DNA of 64,000 nucleotides from Primulina eburnea. Taxonomy: Eukaryota > Streptophyta > Magnoliopsida > Lamiales > Gesneriaceae. The notes under the pieces were generated by a model that worked only from the letters and a program-made list of their open reading frames with translations, had not been told where the DNA came from and ran no database searches. Location of the stretch: positions 29,694,668-29,758,667 of the forward strand of contig NC_133110.1 of assembly GCF_022965805.1 (NCBI RefSeq), read 5' to 3'. Within the stretch, counting starts at the first letter, position 1. Each line of letters opens with the position of its first letter. The position numbers and the translations under genes are program-made. Below are positions 33,745 through 44,387 of this stretch, piece by piece.

Positions 33745-36700
33745 TTAACGAAACAACTCTGGGAATTCTTGTCTCATATCTGATTCAGTTTCCCAAGTTG
33801 CTTCTTCAGTGTCATGACGAGTCCATTGAACTTTCACAAGTGGAATAGTCTTCGTTCTGAGCTGTTTTTCTTTACGATCAATAATCTGAATCGGTTTTTC
33901 AACATAGCTCAACGTCTCATCCAATTCGGCCTCGTCTGGTTGAATAGCATGTGAAGCATCAGGAAGGTACTTCCTTAGTAACGATAAATGAAAGACATCA
34001 TGTATTCCAGATAATGAAGGCGGTAAGGCAAGTCGATAGGCACGATCTCCTATCTTCTCGAGAATCTCATAAGGCCCAATGTATCGTGGAGACAGTTTTC
34101 CTTTCTTGCCAAATATGACAACTCCTCTGAAAGGTGAAATCTTCAAAAATACTCGGTCTCCTACCTCAAATACCAACGGTCTACGTCGAACATTGACATA
34201 TTTGGCATGTCTATCTTGCGCTGCCTTCATTTTCTTTCGAATTAACTTCACTTTTTCTGTCATATCTCTGATCATATCAGGTCCAATTTCAGGCACTTCA
34301 GAGATATCATCCCAATATAGAGGGGATCGACATTTCTTTCCGTACAACGCTTCGAATGGTGCCATCTCAATACTCGTCTGTAGCTGTTGTTGTACGAAAA
34401 CTCACAAAGAGGCAATGCATCTTGCCAATTAGTACTAAAATCAAGCACTACTGCTCTCAGCATATCCTCCAGTGTCTGGATAGTCCGCTCTGACTGTCCG
34501 TCGGTCTGTGGATGATATGCGGTACTCAGATGTAACTTCATACCGAGAGCCTGCTGCAAACTCTGCCAGAAGTGCAGAGTAAATCGAGGATCACGGTCTG
34601 ATACAATTGACTTCGGCACTCCATGTACTCTGACCACTTCTTTGACATAGATCTCTGCCATCTGATCAAATTTGTACGTCATCTTGTACGGAATAAAACA
34701 TGCGGATTTGGTCAATCTATCAATCACAACCCAAATCGTAACACAACCTCGGGAGGAACGCGGTAACTGCGTCACAAAATCTATGGAAATGTGATCCCAT
34801 TTCCATTCAGGAATGGACAAACTCTGTAATAAACCTCCTGGTTTCTTTCTTTCTGCTTTCACCTGCTAGCAATTCAGACATTTGGAAACAAATTCGACAA
34901 TGTCAGTCTTCATTTGTTTCCACCAGAACTGTCTTTTCAAATCATTATACATTTGTCTGCCACCAGGATGAATACTGAATTGACTGTTGTGCGCTTCTGA
35001 CAATACCTGTAGTCTCAAATCTGAAAAATTTGGCACAACCAGACGATTATTCACATACAAGATGTTATCCCGTACCTGATACTCCGATCGATGCCTTATT
35101 CTAACCATCGATATGGATTTCTGTACATTCTGATCAACTTTCTGAGCTGCCTTAATTCTTAAAATCAGCTCTGGTTCTACTTGTACCGTATAGAGTCTCA
35201 ACGGTCTATAATCTGTTTCAAATGCTAATCCAGACAAACAACAGTCTTTTATCAAATTTGAAACACCAATCTTCGACAAGGATAAGGAACATACCTTTCG
35301 ACTTAGTGCATCAGCTGCTGCATTAGACTTTCCTGGATAGTATTTGATTTCACAATCAAAGTCTTTAAGCAAATCCAACCATCTTCGCTGTCTCATATTC
35401 AATTCAGATTGTGAAAACAGATATTTCAAACTCTTATGATCAGAATATATCTCAAACTTCTCCCCGTAAAGATAATGTCGTCATATCTTTAATGCAAAGA
35501 CAATGGCTGCCAATTCTAGGTCATGAATTGGATAACGGGTCTCATGTGGTTTAAGCTGTCTTGAGGCATAAGCAATAACATGCCCTCGTTGCATCATCAC
35601 ACATCCCAACCCTCTGTGAGAAGCGTCGCAATAAACCACAAAATCACCAGTACCTGACGGGATAGTCAACACTGGGGCACTGGTCAACCTCTTCTTTAAT
35701 TCCAGAAAACTGGTCTCACATTCTTCAGACCAAACAAAAGGAGCATTCTTTTGAGTCAGCTGAGTAATTGGTTTAGCTATACTCGAGAAATCTTTAATAA
35801 AACGACGGTAATATCCCGCTAAACCCATGAAACTGCGAATTTCAGGCACTGACGTCGGTCTTGGCCAAGAAATCACGGCTTCCACTTTACTGGGATCTAC
35901 TGATATCCCATCTCCGGATATGATATGACCCAGAAATACTACCTGTCTTAGCCAACAATCAAATTTTTACAGTCTAGCATATAACTTCTCAGCCTTTAAA
36001 ATTCGCAACACAATTCTTAAATGCTCAGCATGCTCACTCATATTCTTTGAATAAATCAAAATATCATCGATGAATATAATCACGAATTCATCGAGATATT
36101 TCTGAAAGATACGGTTCATCAATCCCATGAATACAACTGGAGCATTCGTGAGACCAAACGACCTGACAATAAATTCATAGTGTCCATACCTGGTTCTGAA
36201 TGCCGTCTTTGAGATATCAGAATCTCTGACTCTCGGCTGATGATATCCCGATTTCAAATCAATTTTGGAACATACTGAAGAACCCTGCAACTGATCGAAT
36301 AAATCATCAATACGAGGCAAAGGATATTTATTTTTATCGTTGCCTTGTTCAGTTGCCGGTAGTCGATGCAGAGTCTCATCGAACCGTCTTTCTTTCTTAC
36401 AAACAATACTGGAGCGCCCCAAGGAGAAACACTCGGTCTGATGTACCCCTTGGCCAGTAAATCTTCCAGTTGATCTTTTAATTCTTTCAATTCAACTGGT
36501 TCCATTCTGTACGGAGCTCTAGAGATCGGTACTGTACCTGGCGTCAGTTCAATGCTGAAGTCTATCTCTCTAACTGGAGGTAATCCCGGGATCTCATCTG
36601 GGAAGACATCAGCAAACTCACGTAGCACTGGCAGGTCTGCCAATGCTGGACTCGACTTCAGTAAATCTACTGAATATACAAGAAACCCCTCTGCTCCTTT

Positions 36701-38224
36701 CTGTAACAATCGGGTCATAGATAATACAGATACTAAAAGAATTCTCGATCTAGAACCCTTACCGTAAAATTTCCACTCTTCAGCCATATCTGGTCTGAAT
36801 CTCACTATCTTATGGAAACAATCAACTGTAGCTCTGTACTTGGTCAGCATCTCAATACCGATAATACAATCAAAATCGGACAACCCAAGTACTATGCAAT
36901 CTAACTCAATATCATGCCCGTCATACTGTAGTACACAATGCTTAACAGAATTTACAGATATCACACCTATCCCCAAAGGCGAAGATACAGACACTACAAT
37001 AGCTAAAGACTTTATAGGCAATGTATGACTCAATGCAAATCGTTCAGAAATAAATGTATGTGAAGCACCGGTATCAATCAATACGTAAGCAGAGTAACCA
37101 CATAAAGAACAGTTACCTGCCACCACGTCATCTGGTGCTTCCAGGGCCTGCTCCTCTGTCAAAGCGAATACTCTGGCCTGCTGTCTAGGAGGCTGGCTAC
37201 CCGTCTGGCTTCCTCCTGGCCTCTGCTGTGACTGAGCTGGCGCTGGCTGGAATGTATGAACAGCAGCTGATCGTCTCTCAGTCTGTGCTGCTGATCCCGA
37301 TGACTCGGCTCCCTGAGATCTTTGAGAACCTCTCTATGGACACACTTTAGAAAAGTGTCCCGGCTGTTTACAGAAGTTGCAACTACCAGTCACTCATTGG
37401 CATTGCTCGGTTGCATGTCTGCCTCCGCAAGTCTTGCAGTAAACTCCAGGGTAACTCTGGCTCTATCTGGAACCACTGGAGCTGGAAGAACTACTGCCAG
37501 ATTTCTTGAATTGCTTTCCTCTGGCTTTCAAAAATTCCTTCTTCCCTCCACTGCTGCTGCCACCCTCAAATCTGGGAGGTGGTTGCGGTGGTCTCGGTGC
37601 TGGAGGCGAAAATGAAGCCCCTTTCTGTCTCATCAGGCCGGCTTCTGCTCCCTTAGCTCTGTTCAGGGCGTCAGTAAAATTATTCGGTCGCCCTGTGTTC
37701 ACCAATGTGAAAATATCGGGGTTCAGGCCATTGACGAACTGGTCAGCCGTAGCTTCTTCGCTGTCAGCCACATGTGGAGCAAATTTCAACAAGGAGGAGA
37801 ACTTTGACACGTACTCTTCTATGTTCATCTGTCCCTGCCTTAGATTGGCAAACTCCGCCCCCTTGTCTTTTCGATACGACACTGGAAAGAATCGTTGATA
37901 AAATTCAGTTCTAAATATACTCCAGATAATAATCGTACCTCTATGCTCCATAGCTCTCTTTCTCGTAATCCACCAGTCCTTTGCAACATCGTGTAACTGG
38001 TGTCCAATAAATTTCACTCTCCTCTCATCTGTATACTCCAAGGATTTGAATAGCATCTCTATATCATCAAGCCAACTCTCGCATTCCACAGCATTCTCTG
38101 TTCCTTTCAAGGTCGGCGGATGAAATGACTGAAATCGTTTCAGTAACGTTTCCATTGGAGTCGGAGTGACATCCATTGGAGGATTTGATGTACTTCCCTG
38201 TTCTGGTACTCGTCTCGGAGGCAT
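33745..38224 (-). pseudogene. gag-pol: F Gag-Pol, broken by several stops and frameshifts
   Basis: Gag starts at ATG 38224 (MPPRRVPEQG) and is open to a TAG at 37463-37465, just before the zinc knuckle. The knuckle region (about 37460-37330) has further stops. The frame resumes through protease (LIDTGASH, about 37085) and RT, shifts near 36330, and has stops or shifts near 35960, 35480 and 34865 and a shift near 34370. RNase H ([10 protein letters not shown]), the integrase finger, the integrase core (SDRDPRF, DGQSERT) and the chromodomain-like tail (ending FPELFR at 33745) are all recognisable. It is homologous to the intact G protein over its length. Confidence 0.9.
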
Positions 38225-38466
38225 ATCTGATAATCAAATAGATTAGCAAAAAATACCACAATTCTATTGCAATCCTCCTCTGATCATCTTACTGCTGATC
38301 TAGAATCGGTGCTGATCCAGTTTCAATAAAACACATTACTATGTCAAATCAGATAAGCAAGTAATATGTAATAAAGCAGTAAGACATGCTAGCATTCAAA
38401 AGCAGGAAAGAAAACCTCAATCGACCCCGCTCCTAGCCTCTTCTATCTTAATCTAAAGGATCTATC

Positions 38467-38478
38467 GCTCTGATACCA
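38467..38478 (-). other. F primer-binding site
   Basis: GCTCTGATACCA on the plus strand (TGGTATCAGAGC on the minus) lies five bases from the LTR edge at 38484. Confidence 0.9.
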
Positions 38479-38483
38479 CCTGT

Positions 38484-40249
38484 TGTGGGGACCCGGACGC
38501 TAATCATCTTTTTAATCGTGATTTGGACTAATTAATCCATTATAATAAACATGGTCTAATTTTTTTTAAATGCGGAAGGTAATGGAATCAAACTCCTATA
38601 CATATCAGTTTAAAAGTATAAATCTGATAAAATATACAATCATACATATCTCAGGTTCAACAACTACTATCAAGTGTTTAAACCCTATCTCTAGTCCAAG
38701 TCCGTAGTCTCCACTCTAACTCGATCTTTCTTCACCTCTGTGACCCTGAACCTGTCCCACCTGTTGCCATGCACACATACAGACAAGACAACAGCCGGAT
38801 AACTCCGGTGAGATATAAATATCCCAGTATAAACAATGTATTAATGCAATCATATAAAACATATATAAAAGCATAAACAATCATAAAAACATGCATCCAA
38901 TCTTACTACATAACTCGATACAAATCTGTACCTAAACCTAGGACCCATTTCTAATCTAGGGATCCCGATCTAAATTTAAACTTTGGTATGCTATATCGAG
39001 TGTCTACAATAGACGTCGATCTACATCTAAAGCTCATCGATACACCGTAAGTCTAGAGTCTCAGCGGTTCTGACAAAGACTCGGCGGTTCTGCCCTAGCT
39101 AGGCTGATCTGCCCTAGACTCAAACTCTGGCTCTGCTATCATTCAATAGACTAAACATATCAAATCTGATAATCTGCAAATATCAATTCAATAAAATAAA
39201 GTATGTGATTTTGGGAAACTCAAGTCAATCCTAACTCGAGTTGTGCAATCCCGAATCAACATTTATTTATACCTTTCTTGATGTCGTTCTGATACAATCG
39301 AAGTCTTGACTCAAAGTCTGTCACTTATTCAATCTGGCAATGACAATATCAATATTCTGTATCAATATTCTAATCAAATCATAACATCTCTGTTTTATCA
39401 AATTCTGACGGTACAAGAGTACAATCTTGCGATATCTGTGATACCCAACCAGTATCTACTAATTCCAATAATTTACAATCAACCATCGTACAAATCTGAT
39501 ATCAATTCTAGTCCTGACATCAATTCTAGTCAATTTCATTTTGAAATTCATAACAATTCCATATTCAGTCTGTTTCTAAATCTGACTTCGATTCTACGCT
39601 ATCTAACATGTCAAGAACAACATATATGATGTGTATTCAATTATAACAACATCATAATTTCCAAACATGTCAAAACGTAGCAAAACTTACGTCCAGGTGA
39701 AGCCTGCATCGATAGGAACACAGTACCGAAGTCGGATTTAAAATCTAACGGACGGATTGATCGTAAAATCGAATTCTAGAATTTAAAAAAGCCAAACTTC
39801 CTCGGAGCTTCGATTTCTTTTCCTTTCTGAAGAAAGTTTCATGTATATATATATTTATATATATATATATATACATACAAAAAGACAAGTGGCTCGGTGT
39901 GCCTACTGCACGTCTCGCGCATATGCGCGGCCACTTTCCACGCATATGCGCGACCCGCACATATTCACGCCTTATTCGGCGCATATGCGCGAGGCTTCTG
40001 CTCCAAAATAGCCCCCTCTCGGGTTGTCTCGCGCATGTGCGCGAATTTAAGTCGCGCATGTGCGCCAACCCTACTGGAACCCTCGCGCATATGCGCGCAT
40101 ATAGTCGCGCATATGCACCAATCCTTCTGTTCTCGCACATCAATTTTCACACGTGATCTCATTTCGTGTCTCGCTTAGTCTCTTCATAATCGTCTCGATT
40201 AAAAATCTATAATCGTAATTTAACACGACATAAAATCTTGGGCATTACA
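38484..40249 (-). repeat. F 5' LTR
   Basis: This 1766-bp copy matches 31918-33649. The palindrome array spans 39914-40137 and is slightly longer than in the 3' copy. Stem-loop 2 is at 38761-38794. Short frames in it repeat those of the other LTR. Confidence 0.92.
39914..40137 (-). repeat. Array of CGCGCATATGCGCG-type palindromes (F 5' LTR)
   Basis: This is the same motif as 33353-33541 with extra units, so the array has changed in copy number between the two LTRs of one element. Confidence 0.87.
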
Positions 40250-40254
40250 AATAT

Positions 40255-40452
40255 GAACATGAATATGAATATGTTGATATGAATATGGATACGAATATGA
40301 ATATGTTTATGTGTTTATGAAAATGTTTTTATTAAAAAAGTTTATGCATCATGAAAATGTTTACGAAAATGTTATGTTTTAAGTTTATGCATCCTCATGA
40401 AAACGATATTTTAAGTACAAGTATTTTTCACTGTTATATGTTAACTGTATTA
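40255..40452 (+). repeat. E solo LTR, middle segment
   Basis: This 198-bp piece of E lies between F and D2. It begins with GAACATGAATATG words that continue the degenerate tandem repeat seen before F, so F inserted into or next to a repeat of ATACG/GAATATG units. Its last bases, TATTA (40448-40452), are duplicated after D2. Confidence 0.82.
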
Positions 40453-42068
40453 TGTAATAGCCGAGCCCGGTGTACGGTACGATTTAAGTTTCGTATGTTA
40501 TTTGGGTTATGTGATTAGATGTTTAGAGTTGTGTTTTGGGCTATAGTAGTATTGGTTATTATTTTATCGAGGTGTTAGTTGGTGTTGATTGTTCGTTTCA
40601 GCGTTTCGGATCGATTTTAGTTGATTTAGTACTGTTCATTGTCGTGGCTTGAGTGCACCCGCGCTCTTAGAGGAGTGCCCCCGCGGTGTACTGTTCATCA
40701 TTTTGGAATTTGAAGGCCGTGGCATCACCGCACCCGCGGCAGTGCAAGGACCGCACCCGCGGTGTGCACCTCACCCGCGGTAATTGCAGCACCGCACCCG
40801 CGGTCTTCGTGCTTGGGAATTTTGTTGGAATGCCGTGAGCTTAGCGCACCCGCGGTGCTTGTGTGACCGCACCCGCGGTGTAAGTATGGGCGAGATATTT
40901 AGTTGCTTTTTGGGAGTTGTTGGCCATACCATACCTTATCTCCTTCTTCATTTCCGATTTTTCTCTCCATTTGCAAGGGTTTTCATCCATTTCTTTTGCT
41001 TCCTACCTTTGATTCTTGGAGTTATTTGGATTTCCGACTTGAGATCGACGTTCTCCTTGGTGCTAGGAAGCTTAGGTAAGTTTTTGGTGCGATTCTAGCA
41101 TGGTTTTTGGAGATGAGTTGTTATAGGGTGTTGTTATTGTTGGTTTAATGGGATATTTGACTTGTATTTTTGGATATAGAGTTGATTTTGGTGTTGTTTA
41201 TGGATTATTGTTGTAGGTGGTGTACCAAGAGTATAGTTTGAAGGTGTTCTATTGGTTGTAAGTGGAATTTCATTCCTTTGCTCACATGATGTTATATGTA
41301 TTGTGTTTTAAAGGTTTCAAAGTGATATTCCCTTCAATTGATTCATTGTTATGTATTAATTATATTGCTATGTTCATTGGAGACAATTGATGTCTCAATT
41401 ATTGTTCAAAGGGAATACAAGAGAAAATAAGAGATTGCGAAACGACGGCTTTAAATGCTATTCAGAGTTCAAATGTTTTATTGGATTGATTTATCATAGT
41501 CAGAGCATTGCATGCAATTAGATGATCATCGACCATAGGCTTTTATCCCTCACAGTTATCGATTTATATCGATGGGATATTTGCAACCACAGACAGAGAT
41601 ACTATTGATATCAATCCAACCAGAGAAAAGAGAATACCATCTTATTGCTATCTATTGCTATTGCTATTGCTACAGTTATTGCTACAGTATTCATGTTTCA
41701 GAGTTGATGGTATTTATGATTTCAAAGTCATGATTTACAGAGTATATTGTATCATTGCTATGTAGAGTTCCACTTGCTGAGATTTATTCTCATTTCAGTT
41801 ATTTCATGTGATGCAGATAAGAGTGACCGACCAGGACAGTGATCGTGGATGGGGGTCATATGCTTACACCGTTGGAAGGAAGATTATTTTGCAAATATTT
41901 TGGGACATGATCATAAGAATTATTGTTTTGTATTTTGTATGTCATTTGAATGATCATGTGATTATTTTGTAAACATTTTTATGAAATGTATTTTGAAACT
42001 CCTTCCATATTTGAAATAAAATTTTAAATTCCGCTGTATTTTAATCGTTACGGGATAGAGGTGTCACA
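40453..42068 (+). repeat. D2 5' LTR
   Basis: This LTR is TGTAATAGCCGAG...GAGGTGTCACA, 1616 bp. It is related to the D1 LTR but is a clearly separate subfamily. The array is at 40652-40880. A short (TATTGC)n-like repeat lies at 41640-41690. Confidence 0.95.
40652..40880 (+). repeat. Array of ACCGCACCCGCGGT inverted repeats (D2 5' LTR)
   Basis: Eight copies lie in the same order as in D1 but with different spacers. The copy in the 3' LTR is at 54860-55088. Confidence 0.88.
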
Positions 42069-42073
42069 TTTAG

Positions 42074-42085
42074 TGGTATCAGAGC
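42074..42085 (+). other. D2 primer-binding site
   Basis: TGGTATCAGAGC lies five bases after the LTR, with the spacer TTTAG, as in D1. Confidence 0.92.
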
Positions 42086-42199
42086 TGTGTTCTTCGGACC
42101 AATGCATATGACTTCATCTACTCTCAACTGTCCGGGTATGTTTTCTTGCATCTATTCATTGTTATCTATTGATTGGTGTCTTGTGAGCAATTGTAGAGT

Positions 42200-42579
42200 A
42201 TGCCTCCTAAGCGTAAGGCGACCGAGGGTGAGGATAGTTCTTCCTCTAGAGTTGTAGATGAGTTCGGCAAGTTGCTTAAGGAGCAGGCTAAGGTGCATAG
42301 CGAGCAGATTCAGCAGCTCATTCGTATGCAAGGTACTGGACAGGGTAGAGGCCAAGGTAGAGTTCCAGTAGCACAGGCTGTTGGCACTGATGCCGTCTTT
42401 TCTGCTTTCAAGAGAATGGATCCACCGGAATTCGCAGGTAGCACCGATCCTCTAGTTGCTGTCGAGTGGGTCAAGGCTTTAGAGGCGATCTTCGATCATC
42501 TCCAGTACGAGGACAAAGACAGGATCTGCTGTGCCGTATTCATGTTGGTTAAAGCTGCTCGCATTTGGTGGAATGCGAC
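42200..42579 (+). pseudogene. gag-pol: D2 Gag, N-terminal part
   Basis: This begins with ATG at 42200 (MPPKRKATEGEDSSS), as in D1, and encodes about 127 residues of Gag up to WWNAT. G is inserted there. Translation would run into the G LTR and stop at 42604. The GCGAC at 42575-42579 is repeated at 50577-50581, where the Gag frame resumes. Confidence 0.92.
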
Positions 42580-42830
42580 ATGTAATGCCCAGAGCAATGA
42601 TTGACATGTACGAATTCATAGATATGTTGTGAAGATTGTACATAACCATAAGAAATAAGAAATGATATCATATATGATTTTCAGTATGATTATGACTTGT
42701 TAGGACAGAAGTACTGTATTGGATTATGATTGAGAATATGATAGTGTTGATATCTATTGAGAATTAGATTGACCGGCATCGAGAATATTGGAGTATTTAT
42801 ATTTCGGTGAGACCGGAAGGACCGAACCGA

Positions 42831-43067
42831 GATCGGAACGTACGATCAGAGTTCGCACCGTCCGTTCGGAGTTCGGAGCGTCCGAGCCAGGTGGCTGGAC
42901 ACATGGATGGCATGCAATAGTTCGGATCGACCGATCGTAGTTCGGATCATCCGAGACAGTTGGCTGGAGACGTGGAAGACATGCAGGATTCGGAACGTCC
43001 GAAGTGAGTTCGGAGCGTCCGAAGTATGTCAGATCGGATCGTCCGAAGTAGATCGGATCTTCCGATC
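42831..43067 (+). repeat. Array of TTCGGANCGTCCGAA-type palindromes (G 5' LTR)
   Basis: About ten words such as GTTCGGAGCGTCCGA and ATCGGATCGTCCGAA are interspersed with a repeated GGCTGGACACATGG-like spacer. The array ends about 7 bp before TATAAATA. The same array is at 49271-49507. Confidence 0.88.
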
Positions 43068-43073
43068 GTTGTC

Positions 43074-43081
43074 TATAAATA
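43074..43081 (+). promoter_or_regulatory. Likely TATA box, G LTR
   Basis: TATAAATA followed by GAGGCGCGAGG is a strong plant TATA context directly after the palindrome array. The 3' copy is at 49514-49521. Confidence 0.7.
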
Positions 43082-43596
43082 GAGGCGCGAGGTCTCAGTT
43101 TAGAGTCATTCCTACGAGGTCTCAGTAGAATTAGAAGTGTTAGAAAGTCATTTCTATTTCAGATTCATCTTCTCGACTGTGACAGCAATTCTACGACGGA
43201 AGGTATACTACATGCTTTGTTTTGGGGAATCACGACTCAAATGAGATCACATTTGAGTTTCCCAACTAAAATCACATACGAGTTTTATTGTTTATATCTT
43301 GATATAGGTATTATTATAGATTTGTTTATATGCAAATCTCGTTATGCTTTGTTTACAGATCATGTTACATTGCATTAGATGTTTATTAGAACTAGTATTC
43401 AATTCCTATTATGCTTTGTTTACAGATCATGTTACATTGCATTAGATGATTATGCTTGTTTACAGATTTTGTATTCATGCATTAAGATAGGACAGTCTGG
43501 AGATCAGGCAGACTTCTAGACGTTCGGTTCTATCCCAGCTTAGGGGAAGATCACCCCCCTATTGTAGACGTGGATACAGATCAGGCCGAAGTCTAG

Positions 43597-43651
43597 GAAT
43601 AAGACGTACCGTCACCCCGATTGGGAGGGTAGGTGATAGATCGTCTTATTC
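43597..43651 (+). other. Conserved stem-loop sequence 1 (G 5' LTR)
   Basis: This has GAATAAGACG/CGTCTTATTC arms with inner GTCACC/GGTGAT arms, and is nearly identical to the C1 and H blocks. Confidence 0.6.
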
Positions 43652-43816
43652 ACACCGGGATCCCTAGAGTTTTAGTCGAGTCGCATCTAGACATGATTAG
43701 GCTCGCATTTCATGATTTTATATGAATGACATTCATATCAGCATGTTTCATGTTTTATAGTATTTATATGCATGTTCACATGTTTATACTGGGATTTGTT
43801 CTCACCGGTTTTCCGG

Positions 43817-43850
43817 CTGTTGTTATGTCTGTATGTGTGCATAACAACAG
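43817..43850 (+). other. Conserved stem-loop sequence 2 (G 5' LTR)
   Basis: An 11-bp perfect inverted repeat, CTGTTGTTATG/CATAACAACAG, is shared with C1 and H and, slightly altered, with F. The 3' LTR copy is at 50257-50290. Confidence 0.6.
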
Positions 43851-44141
43851 GTGGGGCAGGATTTGGGTCGAGACAGAGATGATCGTGTTAGCGTGGAAAT
43901 CTCGGGCCTAGCAGATGGACCAGTAGTTGTCTTTTATTATGTACTGTCTTTTATTACTGGTTAGGGAAAACATACAGAATAATACATGTATTTGATGTTT
44001 GTATGTTGTATTTAAATAAAGAACTCATGCTCGTTTGTTTACATTAGATTTAAGGTAAAAAGCGAAAAATTGACCCACGTTTTTAATAACAATCCATTTA
44101 ATCCCAAGAAAAAGAATTAGAGCCCGGGTCCCCACAACAGG

Positions 44142-44153
44142 TGGTATCAGAGC
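44142..44153 (+). other. G primer-binding site
   Basis: TGGTATCAGAGC lies five bases (ACAGG) after the LTR end at 44136. Confidence 0.92.
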
Positions 44154-44387
44154 CGATAGTTCCGTTAGACTGAAATAGGATAGAATGAGCGGGGTAGATC
44201 GAGTCTTCTTCCTTGCTTGATGATATGCTAGCATGATTATTGCTTTCTTATTACATGTTGTTTGGTATTTGATTAATTTCAGCATGTGATTGACTGAATC
44301 AGAACCGATTCTAGATCAGAGGTAACTGACTAGATGATGGCTGAGACAGTTGTATATCTTGTTTACTAATCAGTTGGATTATTAGAT

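Larger units (their letters stand above)
31918..40249 (-). mobile_element. F: complete but decayed gypsy chromovirus, minus strand
   Basis: F is inserted in E with the TSD AATAT (31913-31917 and 40250-40254). In its own direction it has a 5' LTR (40249-38484), primer site (38478-38467), gag-pol with several lesions (38224-33745), polypurine tract (33661-33650) and 3' LTR (33649-31918). The coding is of the same group as G, C1, C2 and H. Confidence 0.93.
42581..44136 (+). repeat. G 5' LTR
   Basis: This 1556-bp LTR starts TGTAATGCCCAGAGC and ends GTCCCCACA. It contains the TTCGGA/TCCGAA array (42831-43067), TATAAATA at 43074, stem-loop 1 (43597-43651) and stem-loop 2 (43817-43850). A duplicated segment of about 60 bp (TATGCTTTGTTTACAGATCATG repeats, about 43345-43460) lies between them. 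Confidence 0.95.

Noticed and set aside
37506..37898. 130-residue plus-strand frame
   Set aside because: It is antisense to F gag and explained by the codon composition of gag.
43726..43911. 61-residue frame repeated at 50166-50351
   Set aside because: It lies in the G LTRs and overlaps the conserved hairpin 2. Its duplication is due to the LTR pair, not to a gene.
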